64,000 nucleotides of DNA from Gracilaria domingensis (taxonomy: Eukaryota > Rhodophyta > Florideophyceae > Gracilariales > Gracilariaceae): positions 525,225 through 589,224 of the forward strand of contig VCMS01000005.1 in assembly GCA_022539475.1 (NCBI GenBank), in the 5' to 3' direction. The number at the start of each line of letters is the position of its first letter. The first letter of the stretch is position 1. The notes under the pieces are model-generated. The model was given only the letters and a program-made list of their open reading frames with translations, was not told where the DNA came from and ran no database searches. Positions 1-10,280 of the stretch are shown in pieces. The position numbers were made by a program, and so were the translations under genes.

Positions 1-1390
1 CCGCAGGCACGTTCTGACCACATTCCGGTGCCTTCCGGACTCGCAACTAAACGCCGCCCGCAGTGATTTCGCGTACACCTCGGCCGCGGTACGTTGGCGC
101 GCTGTCCAAGTGTTATTGGCGGGACGTAGGCTGTACATGGAAGGAATCGAAGTGTACTCTTTGACTACTTGCAAGCATTCTGAAGAGCAAAATGATTAGA
201 GAACGCGACGCATTTGCTCGCGTGGAGTCATATCATTGCGCGAACTCCACGATCTCTAAGCGTACAACTCAGCGTGCGAGCGTCCACGGACAGGACACGG
301 ACGAGACTGGCAGTGCGCTGGGAGGAGCTGCGAAAGCGGGGGTGCCTCAGCGTAAGTCGCCTTTTAAAGCTCGCCTCCGTTGTTGATCGTCCCCGAGCGA
401 GCGATGTTGATTACACCTTTCACTGCCATAGCTGTTCAACATGAAAGCCTAAACTCGTGTTCGAAAGCGTACGCAGAGCGTGACCTCCTCGCACTCGGCG
501 GAGCATCGATTAATTTGCAAGGTGGAATGGCGGGTTTCTCTGCAGATTGATTATTGAGATGAAGGAATAGGTGATACGTCGGGGAAGCGTTGTTCATGGA
601 ATTTGGAAGTGTCTCCGCCGCGAAGTTCACGGGAGCAATTGACCCAGGTCTTGTGGTGGTTTCATAATATTTCTCATCAGTCGAAGCGGACAGACGTTCT
701 AACCCTTACGGGCGGAGGGCCTGGATCTTCCACAATATATCCCAGGAATCTCCGAACGGGCCGCTCCTGGGATGAGAAAAAGATGAACCGGTGGCAGCGC
801 CCGCAGTCCGGCGTCGAAGCGAGGAACGGTGAGCGCTATGAGTGGGTGATGACGCCGACTAGCCGCTACGGAGCCAATCGAAGTTCATCAAACAACCGAA
901 GGTAGCGCATCATAGCACTCCGCGGGAGTCCGTCGTCTATTAGAAGCGGTCTATGGAGACGCGAGCATCCCAGCTACGAAGCGGACAGGTCAAACAAAGT
1001 TCACCTCCTGCTACGAAGCCCCACTGCGTCAAAAAGGGCTCCCTGCCTGCGATGAATCAGACTCGCGACAGTACAAGGGGATCTTCTGCGTCGAAACTAG
1101 ACGGTTCAGCAGGGGACGGCTGTGCAAGCAGAAGGCAGATGAGAGCTCAATGAAAGGTCACCTTCCAGCTCGGATGCGCTAATCCGCGCAAGGAGCTGGT
1201 CCATCTGTACCCCAAACGCACCAGAAACTGCGGAAGCAGCAGGACGATGACGTTGTGCTTCTGTCCGCAAGAATGGCACGTTCAAGTGTTTCTGGCGAGC
1301 GGTCTGGAACACAAGGGACACCTACTCGGAGCAAGACGTACAGACGAATTCGTCAGAAGGTACCAAAGGTGAACCTCAATCAGTACCGGA
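1..1390. other. no supported gene
   Basis: I see no recognisable protein here. Short plus-strand open stretches at 603-905, 953-1153 and 1255-1452 have no family resemblance that I can name. They could be decayed upstream parts of the ParB-like gene that follows, because each lies one frame back from the one before it, the same trend seen inside that gene. There is no RNA gene or repeat that I can support. Confidence 0.4.
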
Positions 1391-1394
1391 TGGT

Positions 1395-4364
1395 TGTTGT
1401 TACTGTTGACATCACTCTGTGGACACTCCGCCGAATTTACTCCGTGGAGTAAGTAAACGCCACGTTGAAGCCCTTGTGAAGAGTATGAAGGAGCGGGGGA
1501 TATTGCAGTCGATGGGTTCTCCAGTGGTGGCCTTACAAGATGCTACTACGGAGAGAGGGATACTGACAAGGGACGCCTAACGAAGAAGTGCTTCATTGTA
1601 GATGGTTTGCATCGTCTGAAAGCTATACAATATTTGGCAGCGACTGGTGCACCGAAGTGGAAGCGATTAGCCAAGTTTTGGCGTTGCAATCTGCTGATAC
1701 GAAGAGATGGGAGGCCCATTGGGATGAAGAATGTTATGTGTGCTTCGTACCTCAATGAGTCGACGAGTACCATGCGAAGGATGATGTTTGCAGACAAGAT
1801 ACACTCTATAGTTAGTGTGGTCGCCATTCTAATTGAAGATGTTGAGGGGGTGACGCCGGCAGACGTGGATCCTGCAGAAGTGACAGAAGTGTTGAAGGAG
1901 AGCCAACTGATTGGGACTGTGCAAGAGCGTCAGTACCTGAGATATGCCAATGTCGCCCTGCACTCATGTCTCGTGAGGGAATGCTGGCCCATTTCGAGGA
2001 TATATGTGAGACTGTGAGTGACATAGGTCTCACACATCTGTCCCATACTCCGCTATATGTTTTGGATGCCGAGGAGTTTTCCTTCATTCTTGATTGTCTT
2101 CAGATGTTTCTATTGAAGGGCAAGTCGACGAAGACAAAGAAATGGAAAAGCTTTGAGAAGGTTCGAGGTTTCTTTTATGATAGAGCAGTGTCTCTGTTCC
2201 GCGCGCTAGAGCAGTGAGGAATGAACTGAACGAGGAAGAGTCCATGGAAGTGTTCCTGAAACGCGAAGTCAGTCTTTCTGCTCCATCGAATGAAGATGAC
2301 GTTGAAGACCCGGACAACAACGCAGCTGTGTATCAGTTCCTTTTGGGACAAGTTGTGAACTTCAACACATTGCCGCGTGTTCGGAGCAGGACGAACTCAA
2401 TTAGAACTGCCACGACTTCCGTTCAGAATCGATTGCGGACGATGCTCAAGGTAATTCCGCCCCCCGCACCAGTGAAGCAGTCCGTGACGAAGAGGAGGAC
2501 TCCCGCTGCTGCTGCTGCAACATCTGCCAGTGAAGAAGGGAGCCGCGAAGAAGTGCACGAGAACGGGCGCAGGTGAGTTATAGGGAAATTGAGCACGGCC
2601 GAAATCGAGGTGCCATAGAAGTTCTGGATAGCTCTGAAGAAGAACAGCGGGCTCCGCCGAGGAAGAAACGGAGAAAGACTTTCACACAACAGATGAGATC
2701 TATTCTGAACAGCATGACACCGGATGACTTGATGTCTCAACTAAATGAACATGTGCTAAGAGGAAGGTCGATGAAGGTTCAGTTCGTGGCATTGGGAGAG
2801 GGAGCGAATGCAGAGAACACAGGCAGTTCTGCATTTGTGGATGACGATGAGCTTCTTTCTGTGACAGTTCCACGGGTTGTCACGGTCGAGAAAGATGCTG
2901 CGCCAGACGATCAGCAAGAGACAGGTGGGGGGTCATTTGATGACGAGTTACCTACAGCTCTTCCGGAATCTGAGGAGCACGGACTTGTTCGAGGTGACCC
3001 ATATGATGGCCCACAGAACCCATCATGGTGCGGGTATGCCAGGCTGAGACCACAGGAATGGCAAGGGAAGAACGTAATTGAGCACAAGGACCCCTGGCTC
3101 AGAGTCATTCACTTGCCGAAGGGACATAGGTCGGAGCTGCTAAGTGTCTCGAATCTCAGAGATGTACACCATCTTTTCTTTTGGCACGCTGCAAGGGCTG
3201 AACATCGCCTACGGGCGGAGACATTTGGTATGCAGTATCCTCGTACTCGACCGACAGGTATGGATGATGAAGAGGTGCTGTGGGTTGCTGCGAAGGAGCA
3301 TGACGAATTTGGGCAAATGTTCTTCGCCCGAATGCAAGCTGAGCTAAGGCAGAATGGATATTGCGTTCTTGATGGCTTTGCGACGGATAATGGTGTCCCT
3401 GAATGGGAGGAGTTGGAAGAAGTTCGGGAGTTCGGAGATGTGTCGGGAAGTTGGTGGACTTCTTCGAGAATGAGTATGGAGCGATGCCGGATATACGGAA
3501 AGGGGAGGAACAGAAGTCGTTTTTTCAAATCATCAACGATGATGAAGGACGGAAGGACGGGAGCGATGGACCATTGAGGGGAGAGTGATGTCGACACGTT
3601 GGGGTACGGTGGAGAAGCCGGAGGATAATGAGGAGCTCAGGTGGGTTGTAAGGTCGCGTGCTTTACTTGATGTTCGAATGGGTACAATTGCTGCGGCTTT
3701 GGAACTATGGGACAATGAAAGGGAAGCTGTGAAGATGTACACTCCGAAAACTGGTGGTCGATTTCTGGGGACGACGAGAAAGTGCAAGCGCCAGACGCTG
3801 CACACCGACTTCAGTGGTCTGGTTACGAAGGAAACAATGAATACTGGCAACCCCGGATACTTTGTAATGGCCTCTGGGAAAGAGGGCTTTCCTCTCTGGG
3901 TGAGCGCTGGAAGCCATCAACTGGTGGGGATGAACAACCAACAGTTGCGAGTGATGTCGGAGGTGTATCCAGCGAAGAAGATAATCACCCCACCGTACTC
4001 TGTATTCGTCGGCCGTGGTGATGTGACACATGCTGGAGCAAGTGGGAAGGACAAGGTGGATAGGCCCGAGTCTATGGATTTGCTGGTTAGATACCACATG
4101 TACATGGTACCAGAGGGCTACGCACTACCTGATGCTGTTCATCCGGTGCGGGATTTCCGACCCACGTTTGTCAATGGTGACGAGGAGGAGGAGGCGGAAG
4201 ATGAACTGTTGTCCGATAAGGAGAGTGGGGCGGTTGACATGGACGAAGACCAAGTGGTCGTGGAGATTGGTGTGGAAGCGGACGCCGGTAGAACCGAAGT
4301 GCTCGAGAGTAGTAGTGATGACGATTTGCCAATAATGAGGCTGCGAGCGCCTCGAAGTGGATGA
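1395..4364 (+). pseudogene. ParB-like domain joined to a 2OG-Fe(II) dioxygenase-like domain, read through several frames
   Basis: Reading through changing frames gives one long product. The N-terminal part (about 1410-1650) has a ParB/sulfiredoxin-like pattern: RGVSKRHVEALVKSMKERGI followed by FIVDGLHRLKA. The middle is acidic and basic low-complexity sequence (about 2280-2900). The C-terminal part (3300-4170) looks like a double-stranded beta-helix dioxygenase: an HTD iron-binding pair near 3800, a second histidine in GDVTHAGAS near 4028 and an arginine in VRYHMYM near 4088. One frame change is explained by a convincing 98-nt intron (2006-2103, GTGAGA donor, pyrimidine-rich TTGTCTTCAG acceptor). 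Others near 2214, 2573 and 3585 have GTGA at the boundary and could be 56-59 nt introns. Those near 1415 and 1555 leave no room for an intron and look like lost bases. The acidic tail after 4170 ends at a TGA. Role unknown; a transposon-borne or DNA-modifying protein is possible but inferred. Confidence 0.5.
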
Positions 4365-4698
4365 GAATGAGATGATTAGTAAATTATGTGTGTCTTGCGA
4401 GTATTAAGAGTAGTATACTATTACAAGGCTATACATATGAACATAGAAAAGGTGCGGCAGGCTGGTATTTGAACAAATGTCAAACTCTTTGGTCCAGTTG
4501 CGTCTAATTGCAACATGCCAAATGCTCGGTATCGTTAACATCATTGGTGGCACCAGTCAATTCGCAATTGGACATGTAGCGTCCTAACATTTCTGAAACT
4601 GCACTTAAGGTTGCTTTTAAGAGAAGTATGAAACTGAGAAGTTATACAGTTCCTGTCTATGCGGTACTTGTGGCAGTATGGTGACTGTATCAGGAAAA
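4365..4698. other. intergenic, AT-rich
   Basis: This stretch separates the dioxygenase-like gene from the HAD pseudogene. I see no gene, repeat or RNA in it. Confidence 0.5.
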
Positions 4699-5537
4699 AT
4701 GGCAGAGGAACAGAGAGACTTGGCGGAAATTTCACCAAATACCTTGTCTAAGTTCATATATGCCAATGGTTACGGTATATTAGTTCCGTTGATGGAACGT
4801 TGAGAAGAGAAGGAGAGTCAATTCCAGAAGAAGTTGTGAAGTGTATGAAGTTCATTGACGAACGTGTTGGTTTCGGACTTGTCACAGGGGGTGATGTGGG
4901 CGACGTGGAGGGGAAAATGGAAGGACTCGGAGACTATAAGTTTGGTGTCTCGGCGAATCATGGAGCTTTCCTGCGTTTCTCTGACGAGAGGGAAATTAAG
5001 GGTGCATTCAATGATCACACCCTTGACCACACTGTTGACGGACTACTGTTCCTGGCAAGGGATTTGAATAGGAGGCATGGTATTGTGAATGATGATGACA
5101 AGGGGTTCGTGGAGACCAGAAGTGATAGTGGCCTTCCCAATTTCGTGTACAACAAACTGTGGCAGTGGAAAGAAGAAGTGGATTCTGCTATTGGGGACCT
5201 GTTGCAGAAGATGGATGCGTTTGTTATCTATCCCGGCGATAAAAGTTGCGAAATTGTGGACAAGCGATACACAAAAGGAAGCGGAGGAGAAAATCTTGTG
5301 GATAATGAACCGAGATTTATTGATACGGATGACGTCGTGACGTTCGGAAGTGCTTTGAGCGACGGGCCTTTGCATGAGATAGGCGTGTACGGCGTTCACG
5401 TCAAAGAAGATTGTATCCCGGGTGGAGTACACAACCTGTTCGAAAGCGTGGAGGATGTACAATCGACAATTATGTTGGTGGCTCTGTTGTACGGCTACGA
5501 GGAAAAGCAGCACGATAAAAACCACCATGAATCATAG
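4699..5537 (+). pseudogene. dead copy of a HAD-superfamily (IIB-like) phosphatase
   Basis: This is a paralogue of the minus-strand gene at 5590-6540; the stretch from KCMKFIDERVGFG to the C-terminal LYGYEEK aligns along its whole length. An ATG at 4699 opens the first frame (EISPNTLSKFIYANGYG), then the frame must change near 4775 to continue. In the continuing frame the catalytic motif that reads SDVDGTL in the neighbour reads SSVDGTL, so the nucleophile aspartate is replaced by serine. The motif II arginine is also gone (TGGD against TGRD), and motif IV has ALSDG where the neighbour has ASNDG. The frame after 4800 stays open for 245 codons, so the loss is either recent or the protein persists without catalysis. 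The two copies lie tail to tail with about 50 bp between them. Confidence 0.75.
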
Positions 5538-5589
5538 AAGGGTATTGAGATATATACGACACTTTTATTACTGAGATCTCATATCATAG

Positions 5590-6540
5590 CTAAGTATTAC
5601 AGGCATCGTAGCACTGGAAACAAATTCCAAGAGCATTTCTAAACCATTGACACTTGCATTTTCTGTACCCGTACAGTTCTGCCACCCTTCTGATGGTCTC
5701 ATGCACGTCCTCCACCCCATCAACAAGATATGTTACCGCTGCTGGATGGTCTTCTCCCTTCACATGAACTGCCAGGGTTGCCATTTCATATAGAGGGCCA
5801 TCATTGGAAGCATTCCCGAAAGCAACGATTAAATGTGTGTGGAACTGGGGGTCGTTTTCAACCAAGGCTAGCGCCCCACTATTTTTCGTGAAACGAATGT
5901 CCCCTATGTCACAGTTTTCATCTTGAGGGTACGCAACCAGGTTCGGAAAGGATGTCAACACTTTTGAAATACCGGAGTTAACTTCTGTTTTCCACTTCGA
6001 CAGTCCATTGTACGTGAAGTTAGGGAGTCCACTGTCTTTTCTAGTGCTCACCACTGCTTGTTGACGCTCTTCGTGAAGTCCGTGCGATTCATTTAAGGAG
6101 ATTGCAAGTCTCTCAAGTTTGGCTGCACATCTTTCGTAGCCTTCCCTGTCAAGGTCCTGATCAATTTCGGTACCATTGGATAATCTCACCCGTGCGCCTT
6201 GGTTTCCAGAGATGCCAAAAGTGTAGCCACCCAGGTGCTCCATGAAACTCTCGGCATCCTCTATATCTCGCCCAGTAGCAATTCCGAAACCAACGCGTGC
6301 GTTGATGTACTTCATGCATTTGACTGTTTCGGCAGGAATGTTCTCCCCAGCTCTTTTCAGAGTACCGTCAACATCACTAATCACGGCGTAGCCATTTTCG
6401 AATATTTCGTTAGCCAGCTGCTGAGGAGTTACTTCTTGGGCTCTAACTTCTGAGTTATACATGTTTTGAAAGCTTTCGAAAGGGTTCGTTTTGGAAGTGG
6501 GTGTGGGTATACGAATGAGAAGGATGTGATTGATGTTCAC
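5590..6540 (-). CDS. HAD-superfamily (IIB-like) hydrolase
   Basis: Single-exon protein of 316 residues. The HAD motif I VISDVDGTL sits at about residues 53-61, with Asp56 as predicted nucleophile and Asp58 as acid/base. Motif II is the threonine in FGIATGRD, a motif III lysine lies in RFTKNSG, and motif IV is FGNASNDGPLYEM. This order and the cap region between motifs II and III match HAD type IIB enzymes such as trehalose- or sucrose-phosphate phosphatases and Cof-like hydrolases; the substrate cannot be told from sequence. The first methionine gives a somewhat hydrophobic N-terminus; Met27 is an alternative start. A cysteine-rich end (CKCQWF...CFQCYDAC) follows the domain and is unusual. 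A dead paralogue lies tail to tail at 4699-5537. Confidence 0.75.
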   Translation of the reverse strand: MNINHILLIRIPTPTSKTNPFESFQNMYNSEVRAQEVTPQQLANEIFENGYAVISDVDGTLKRAGENIPAETVKCMKYINARVGFGIATGRDIEDAESFMEHLGGYTFGISGNQGARVRLSNGTEIDQDLDREGYERCAAKLERLAISLNESHGLHEERQQAVVSTRKDSGLPNFTYNGLSKWKTEVNSGISKVLTSFPNLVAYPQDENCDIGDIRFTKNSGALALVENDPQFHTHLIVAFGNASNDGPLYEMATLAVHVKGEDHPAAVTYLVDGVEDVHETIRRVAELYGYRKCKCQWFRNALGICFQCYDACNT

Positions 6541-7089
6541 AAGGTGTTTCGTAGTATAAAAAGAGTCTAAGAACGACCATATACGGGTATTGTAGTACTG
6601 TTTTAAAACGTTACTAGGAGGAGAAGTTTTTGCATCGATTTGAAGTAAAGAAAGGATGATTTAGTCATAAATTATATGTACGGGTTCAAGTGGGTAAAGA
6701 AAACTGTAAATATCTTTAACATGAGCTTAGAAATCAAGAAGAGTAAAACAACCTCCATTACGGGTTGAAACCCATAAAAGGTTTACCTTACTTTATACGG
6801 GTGCCCCAAGTAATGCAAACGCTTAGTTCTTCAGAAATATCACAATTTTTGTACTTGTTTCGTTACTAGTATCGTGCACTTTAATGATATGGAATGAACA
6901 TTTTCTATCTAGCAAAATCTTAGCGAAGTATTAGTGATAAGGGATGTAGGATTTAAAGGGGCATATTTGAACCACAGAAGGACGAACAATATAAGTAATG
7001 TAATAGGAACAGGTCATTTCGATAAAGTAACTTTTATGTTTAACTATCTCTGAAAGGTTTACAACACCGAAAATTCATGTGTTCTAACC
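6541..7089. other. intergenic, AT-rich, nothing recognised
   Basis: About 550 bp of AT-rich sequence upstream of the HAD gene and downstream of the NAD(P)-binding gene. It contains short direct echoes of the phrase ACGGGT but no gene, RNA or element that I can support. Confidence 0.5.
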
Positions 7090-7992
7090 TCAAAGCTGGG
7101 GGAATGGGGAGAGTAATAACTTTTCCTTAACAACGTTGACGTAGTTTGTATGAAAAGGAGCGGGGTCACCGCCTACAATGTTTCTTTCTTGGCGGGAAAA
7201 GTCGTAGAAGTACGCGTTCCTAAACTGAAAGTCGGAGAAAGAAGTAGGGAATCCAACGAGAGTTTTCCCATATGCAAGAAGTCGCCCAACGGTCTCTTCC
7301 AGGTTGAAAGTAGTACCTGTCTTAAGCGAAACTATCTTCAACAGCTCTTTCATTATTGTGAGCACAACCGTACTGCACTCCGTAGCGACTACGTCCATAG
7401 GAATGAACCCTCTTGAGGCCTCGACGATGTTGAACGCTGATAGCCACACGAGCTTCTCATAATAGCTTACGAGAAATGTGTCTTCGTCGACAACCCCGCA
7501 AGTGAGACCCATAGACCTAAACCCGTCTGCAACGTTGGAGGCCCACTTTCCTGTTGCGACAGTGAGACCATCCGGACTTTGAGGAGTGACACCATCCTGC
7601 GGAGCTGCGTTTCTTGAGGGGACACCAACGTATAGGACAACTTTTGAACATTTGTCCACACTGAGCTTCGAAAGCAATGGTATGATGTCTCCATTCTGGA
7701 AGAAAACGAGATTCTCTCTGAGCGAATAAGGGCAAGCCTGAATTACGGTCTCCAGAGTGTTCGTTCTTCCACAAACTAGTATCGGTACATCAGAAAGATG
7801 AGAGGTAGCAGCCTTCCTGCAGAATTCGTGTGCGGAAATGACCGTATCTTCTTCGTTCGCCAGCATGGTACCTATACGCCCCCTTCCAACAATAACTGCC
7901 CGAGTCCTTCGGGCGGGAGATGAGGCCTGAGGGACGTCAGAGTATCTGGGACTCGGAGGCGGAGTGGGAGGCATGTCGGACTGGGAGTTCAT
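7090..7992 (-). CDS. NAD(P)-binding Rossmann-fold protein, ketopantoate-reductase-like
   Basis: Taking the ATG at 7992 (MNSQSDMPPT) gives 300 residues; the open frame continues upstream to 8193, but that part reads like translated leader. After a proline/serine-rich start, residues 31-45 carry a dinucleotide-binding loop AVIVGRGRIGTMLA (GxGxxG). The next beta-strands (VPILVCGRTN, NLVFFQNGD, KVVLYVGVPS) follow the order of 6-phosphogluconate dehydrogenase/ketopantoate reductase N-terminal domains. The C-terminal half (EKLVWLSAFNIVEASRG onward) is helical, as expected for the second domain of that superfamily. I do not see enough catalytic signature to name the substrate. Its 5' end faces the epimerase fragment at 8390. 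Confidence 0.6.
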   Translation of the reverse strand: MNSQSDMPPTPPPSPRYSDVPQASSPARRTRAVIVGRGRIGTMLANEEDTVISAHEFCRKAATSHLSDVPILVCGRTNTLETVIQACPYSLRENLVFFQNGDIIPLLSKLSVDKCSKVVLYVGVPSRNAAPQDGVTPQSPDGLTVATGKWASNVADGFRSMGLTCGVVDEDTFLVSYYEKLVWLSAFNIVEASRGFIPMDVVATECSTVVLTIMKELLKIVSLKTGTTFNLEETVGRLLAYGKTLVGFPTSFSDFQFRNAYFYDFSRQERNIVGGDPAPFHTNYVNVVKEKLLLSPFPQL

Positions 7993-8389
7993 TGCAAGTG
8001 TTCGAATGTTTTTGTGTGACGATAGAAATGGAAGATGGGGCGGAGAACTGCTGGGGTAAAGAGTGATACTTAAGTACAAACGGTTGGGAAGCGCAGAACG
8101 GGAACATGATTCACTCTGTGAAAGTGAGCGAAATGTATGATATGTGATTGTACTGAATGAATGATAGGGCTTGTATGAGACGACAAGCCACAAAGTGTGA
8201 TGATGTCTTATGAAAAGTAGGTGGAAGAGTAGAAAGTGTACAATGAGTGAAACTGATTTCGAACCTGAGTTGTAAAGTAGTTGTAAAGTACGAGTTACGG
8301 GGAGCTTGAATACAGGATGAAAGGAGCCGTTTTGGCTTCATAAATGACGTGAACGGGTTTTATAGCTTCACTCGGATTTCCATAATTAA

Positions 8390-8710
8390 AAGGATGGAGT
8401 TGGGTTGCGCCCGAATACGTCTATAAAGGTCGTAGAAGCACTTATGAAGGAAGGAGTTGTAGACATGTTATTGTTGATGACGGTGGAGCCAGGGTTTGGA
8501 GGACAGGCGTTTATGGAGGGTGTTCTTGATAAGTTGCGACATGCAAGGGAGTTGTACCCAAGAATAGGGATACAGGTGGATGGGGATATTGGACTGAGTA
8601 CTGTGAAAGGAGTAGTGAAGGCCGGTGCAAACATTTTAGTTGCAGGATCTGCCATCTTTGGCTCGAGTAACCCAGCTCATGTCATAGCTGGTTTTCGAAA
8701 GGTTGGTTAG
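8390..8710 (+). pseudogene. C-terminal fragment of ribulose-phosphate 3-epimerase
   Basis: The reading begins at KDGVGLRPNTSIKVVE and runs to the end of the protein. It keeps the hallmarks of the C-terminal half of the pentose-phosphate/Calvin cycle epimerase: MTVEPGFGGQ, the IQVDGDIG strand with the catalytic aspartate, and the VAGSAIFG phosphate-binding loop. A stop lies directly upstream (TAA at 8387) and I find no other exon in the AT-rich 400 bp before it. The usual enzyme is about 220-230 residues, so only the last 105 or so are present and the barrel would be incomplete. It is most simply a truncated duplicate. A distant upstream exon is the alternative; AAAAG just before the homology could be an acceptor. 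Confidence 0.7.
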
Positions 8711-8794
8711 AGATAGTAGCATAAAATTATTGTTTATTACATTGTTACCTTTACGTGTTATCACGACTATATTCTCCGTCTCCATTGGAGATGT

Positions 8795-9110
8795 ATTTCT
8801 CTTGTATCACAACCGGTCAAGGATGTGAGAGAACATCAATATATCCCCAGTGGACGCTGAGAGGGAGGATGAACTACTCTACGTGCTATCATCGTTACCC
8901 ATCCGGTGTCGAGTGGTGACATATTCTTTTTTTGTCACAACCCACACAGGATGTGACGGAAGAAGAACATGCCCCCAGTCGAGACAGAGGGTGAGCAACT
9001 CTAAGTACAATCACTAGTCCCTAGCTTGCCTCCACTGGCAATATCTTCCTGTTTTGCTATAACCATCGAGTGGGGTTATGGTGGAAGAGAAGAATATCGC
9101 CGGTCGAGGC
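8795..9110. repeat. three degenerate ~125-bp tandem copies, each with a hairpin
   Basis: A small inverted repeat recurs three times: TATCACAACC...GGATGTGAGA near 8805-8830, TGTCACAACC...GGATGTGACG near 8935-8960, and CTATAACCAT...GGGGTTATGGT near 9057-9083. The spacing is about 132 and 121 bp. Between them CCCCAGT(G/C)GA-type words and GAACTACTCTA/GCAACTCTAA also recur. The copies are clearly diverged. Function unknown. Confidence 0.5.
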
Positions 9111-9175
9111 GAGGTGGGTGGGGATTATGTGAGAGCGAAAGAGGAGACAGAGAGGTGGCGCTCAAATAGTGGAAG

Positions 9176-10280
9176 GTGCGAAGGTGTACAGTAGATGTTT
9201 TGGCGGGAAATGGGATGAGGGAAACAGGGACAATCATGGTGCTGGATATAGCCCGTGTGGTTGGACAGTGGGGGTGGACAGCACAGTTTAGCTCGATTGC
9301 ACTGTATCGCAGCGGAAACTTCGATCCACGTACTACTTCTTCTTCTGAAGAAGTCGAACGGATATGTGAAGGATGAGGAGCTGTTGGCGCTGTTGGAGGG
9401 GGAGGAGGTACCGCAGACGCCGTCACCAAAGCAGGAAGAGGACGCGATTACGGCGGCTGGTCGGATGTCGCAGAAGAAGGAAGTGGCTGATGAAGGAAAG
9501 AAGTGTGAGGCGAGGAGAGGGGATGGTGATGAGGTGGAGAAGGGTGTAGAATTGGAGGTGGAGGGTGTCGCAATGGAGAGAAGGGGTGCGGTGCATCTGA
9601 GTCAGTTAGAGGTTGGAGACCAGATAGAGAGTGGGGGCGGAGAGGGTGACAGGGAGATGCGGTTTGTGGGGGAGATGAAGGCGAGAGTGGGGATGTTGGG
9701 GTTGGTGATGAAGGAGCAACTGGACGATGGAATTGTGGAGATTGTAACGGAAATGGGCGCTGTGGTGCTGAGTGGGGGTGGTAGTTGTGTTTCGGTTGAG
9801 GCGATTTCGAGCCTGCGGAATTCGTTGTCGGTATTGGGAGTGGAGATGAGAAATCATGTGTATGGGATAGTGGAGTGTGCGGGAAGGGAGGTTGGAGAGT
9901 TGCGGGAGGAGAATAGGGTTCTGAACGAGAGGTTGGACGTGCTGGAGAAGGAGGTGAAGGAGCTGTGCAAGAGGCAAAGATTGGTGGAAGAGGAGACGGT
10001 GAAAGGAGGTGTGGAGGGAAAGACGGAGAAGGGAAGTGTGGGAAGGGTGGCGGTGCAGAAGGGGTCTCCTGTGACACCGAAGACAAAGGGTGGTGGGGTT
10101 GGGGATGGGAAGAGCTGTCTGAAGAAGAGGCGTAAGGAGATGAAGAAGGTGGTGGAGGAGGTGCCGCGGGAGGGAGTGGGAGCTCCGGTGGTGACTGGGT
10201 TTAGGAGTGCGGCGGAGGTAGCGCGGACTGCGAAGGGGATTCTGAGGGGACAGGAGGAGAGAAGGATGGGAGGGATTTGA
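9176..10280 (+). CDS. hypothetical charged coiled-coil protein
   Basis: A long open frame (9255-10280) encodes about 330 residues dominated by Glu, Lys, Arg, Gly and Val. A probable leucine-zipper-like coiled coil (VGELREENRVLNERLDVLEK) lies near residues 216-250, followed by a basic tail (KKRRKEMKKVVEEV). The frame from 9176 (MVLDIARVVGQWGW ... SSSEEVERICEG) overlaps in another frame and could be the true N-terminus if a base was lost near 9375. The coding strand is strikingly purine-rich (GGG, GAG, AGG codons), unlike neighbouring genes. I recognise no family; it may be host or mobile-element derived, or an open frame produced by composition alone. Confidence 0.35.

Noticed and set aside
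1449-1539. A 91-nt intron with a strong GTAAGT donor and ACAAG acceptor
   Set aside because: It would remove the stretch coding VEALVKSMKERGI, which fits the ParB pattern well, so I keep that stretch as coding; RNA data could reverse this.
9448-10086. Proline/serine-rich minus frame
   Set aside because: It is the antisense of the purine-rich coiled-coil frame; composition explains it.
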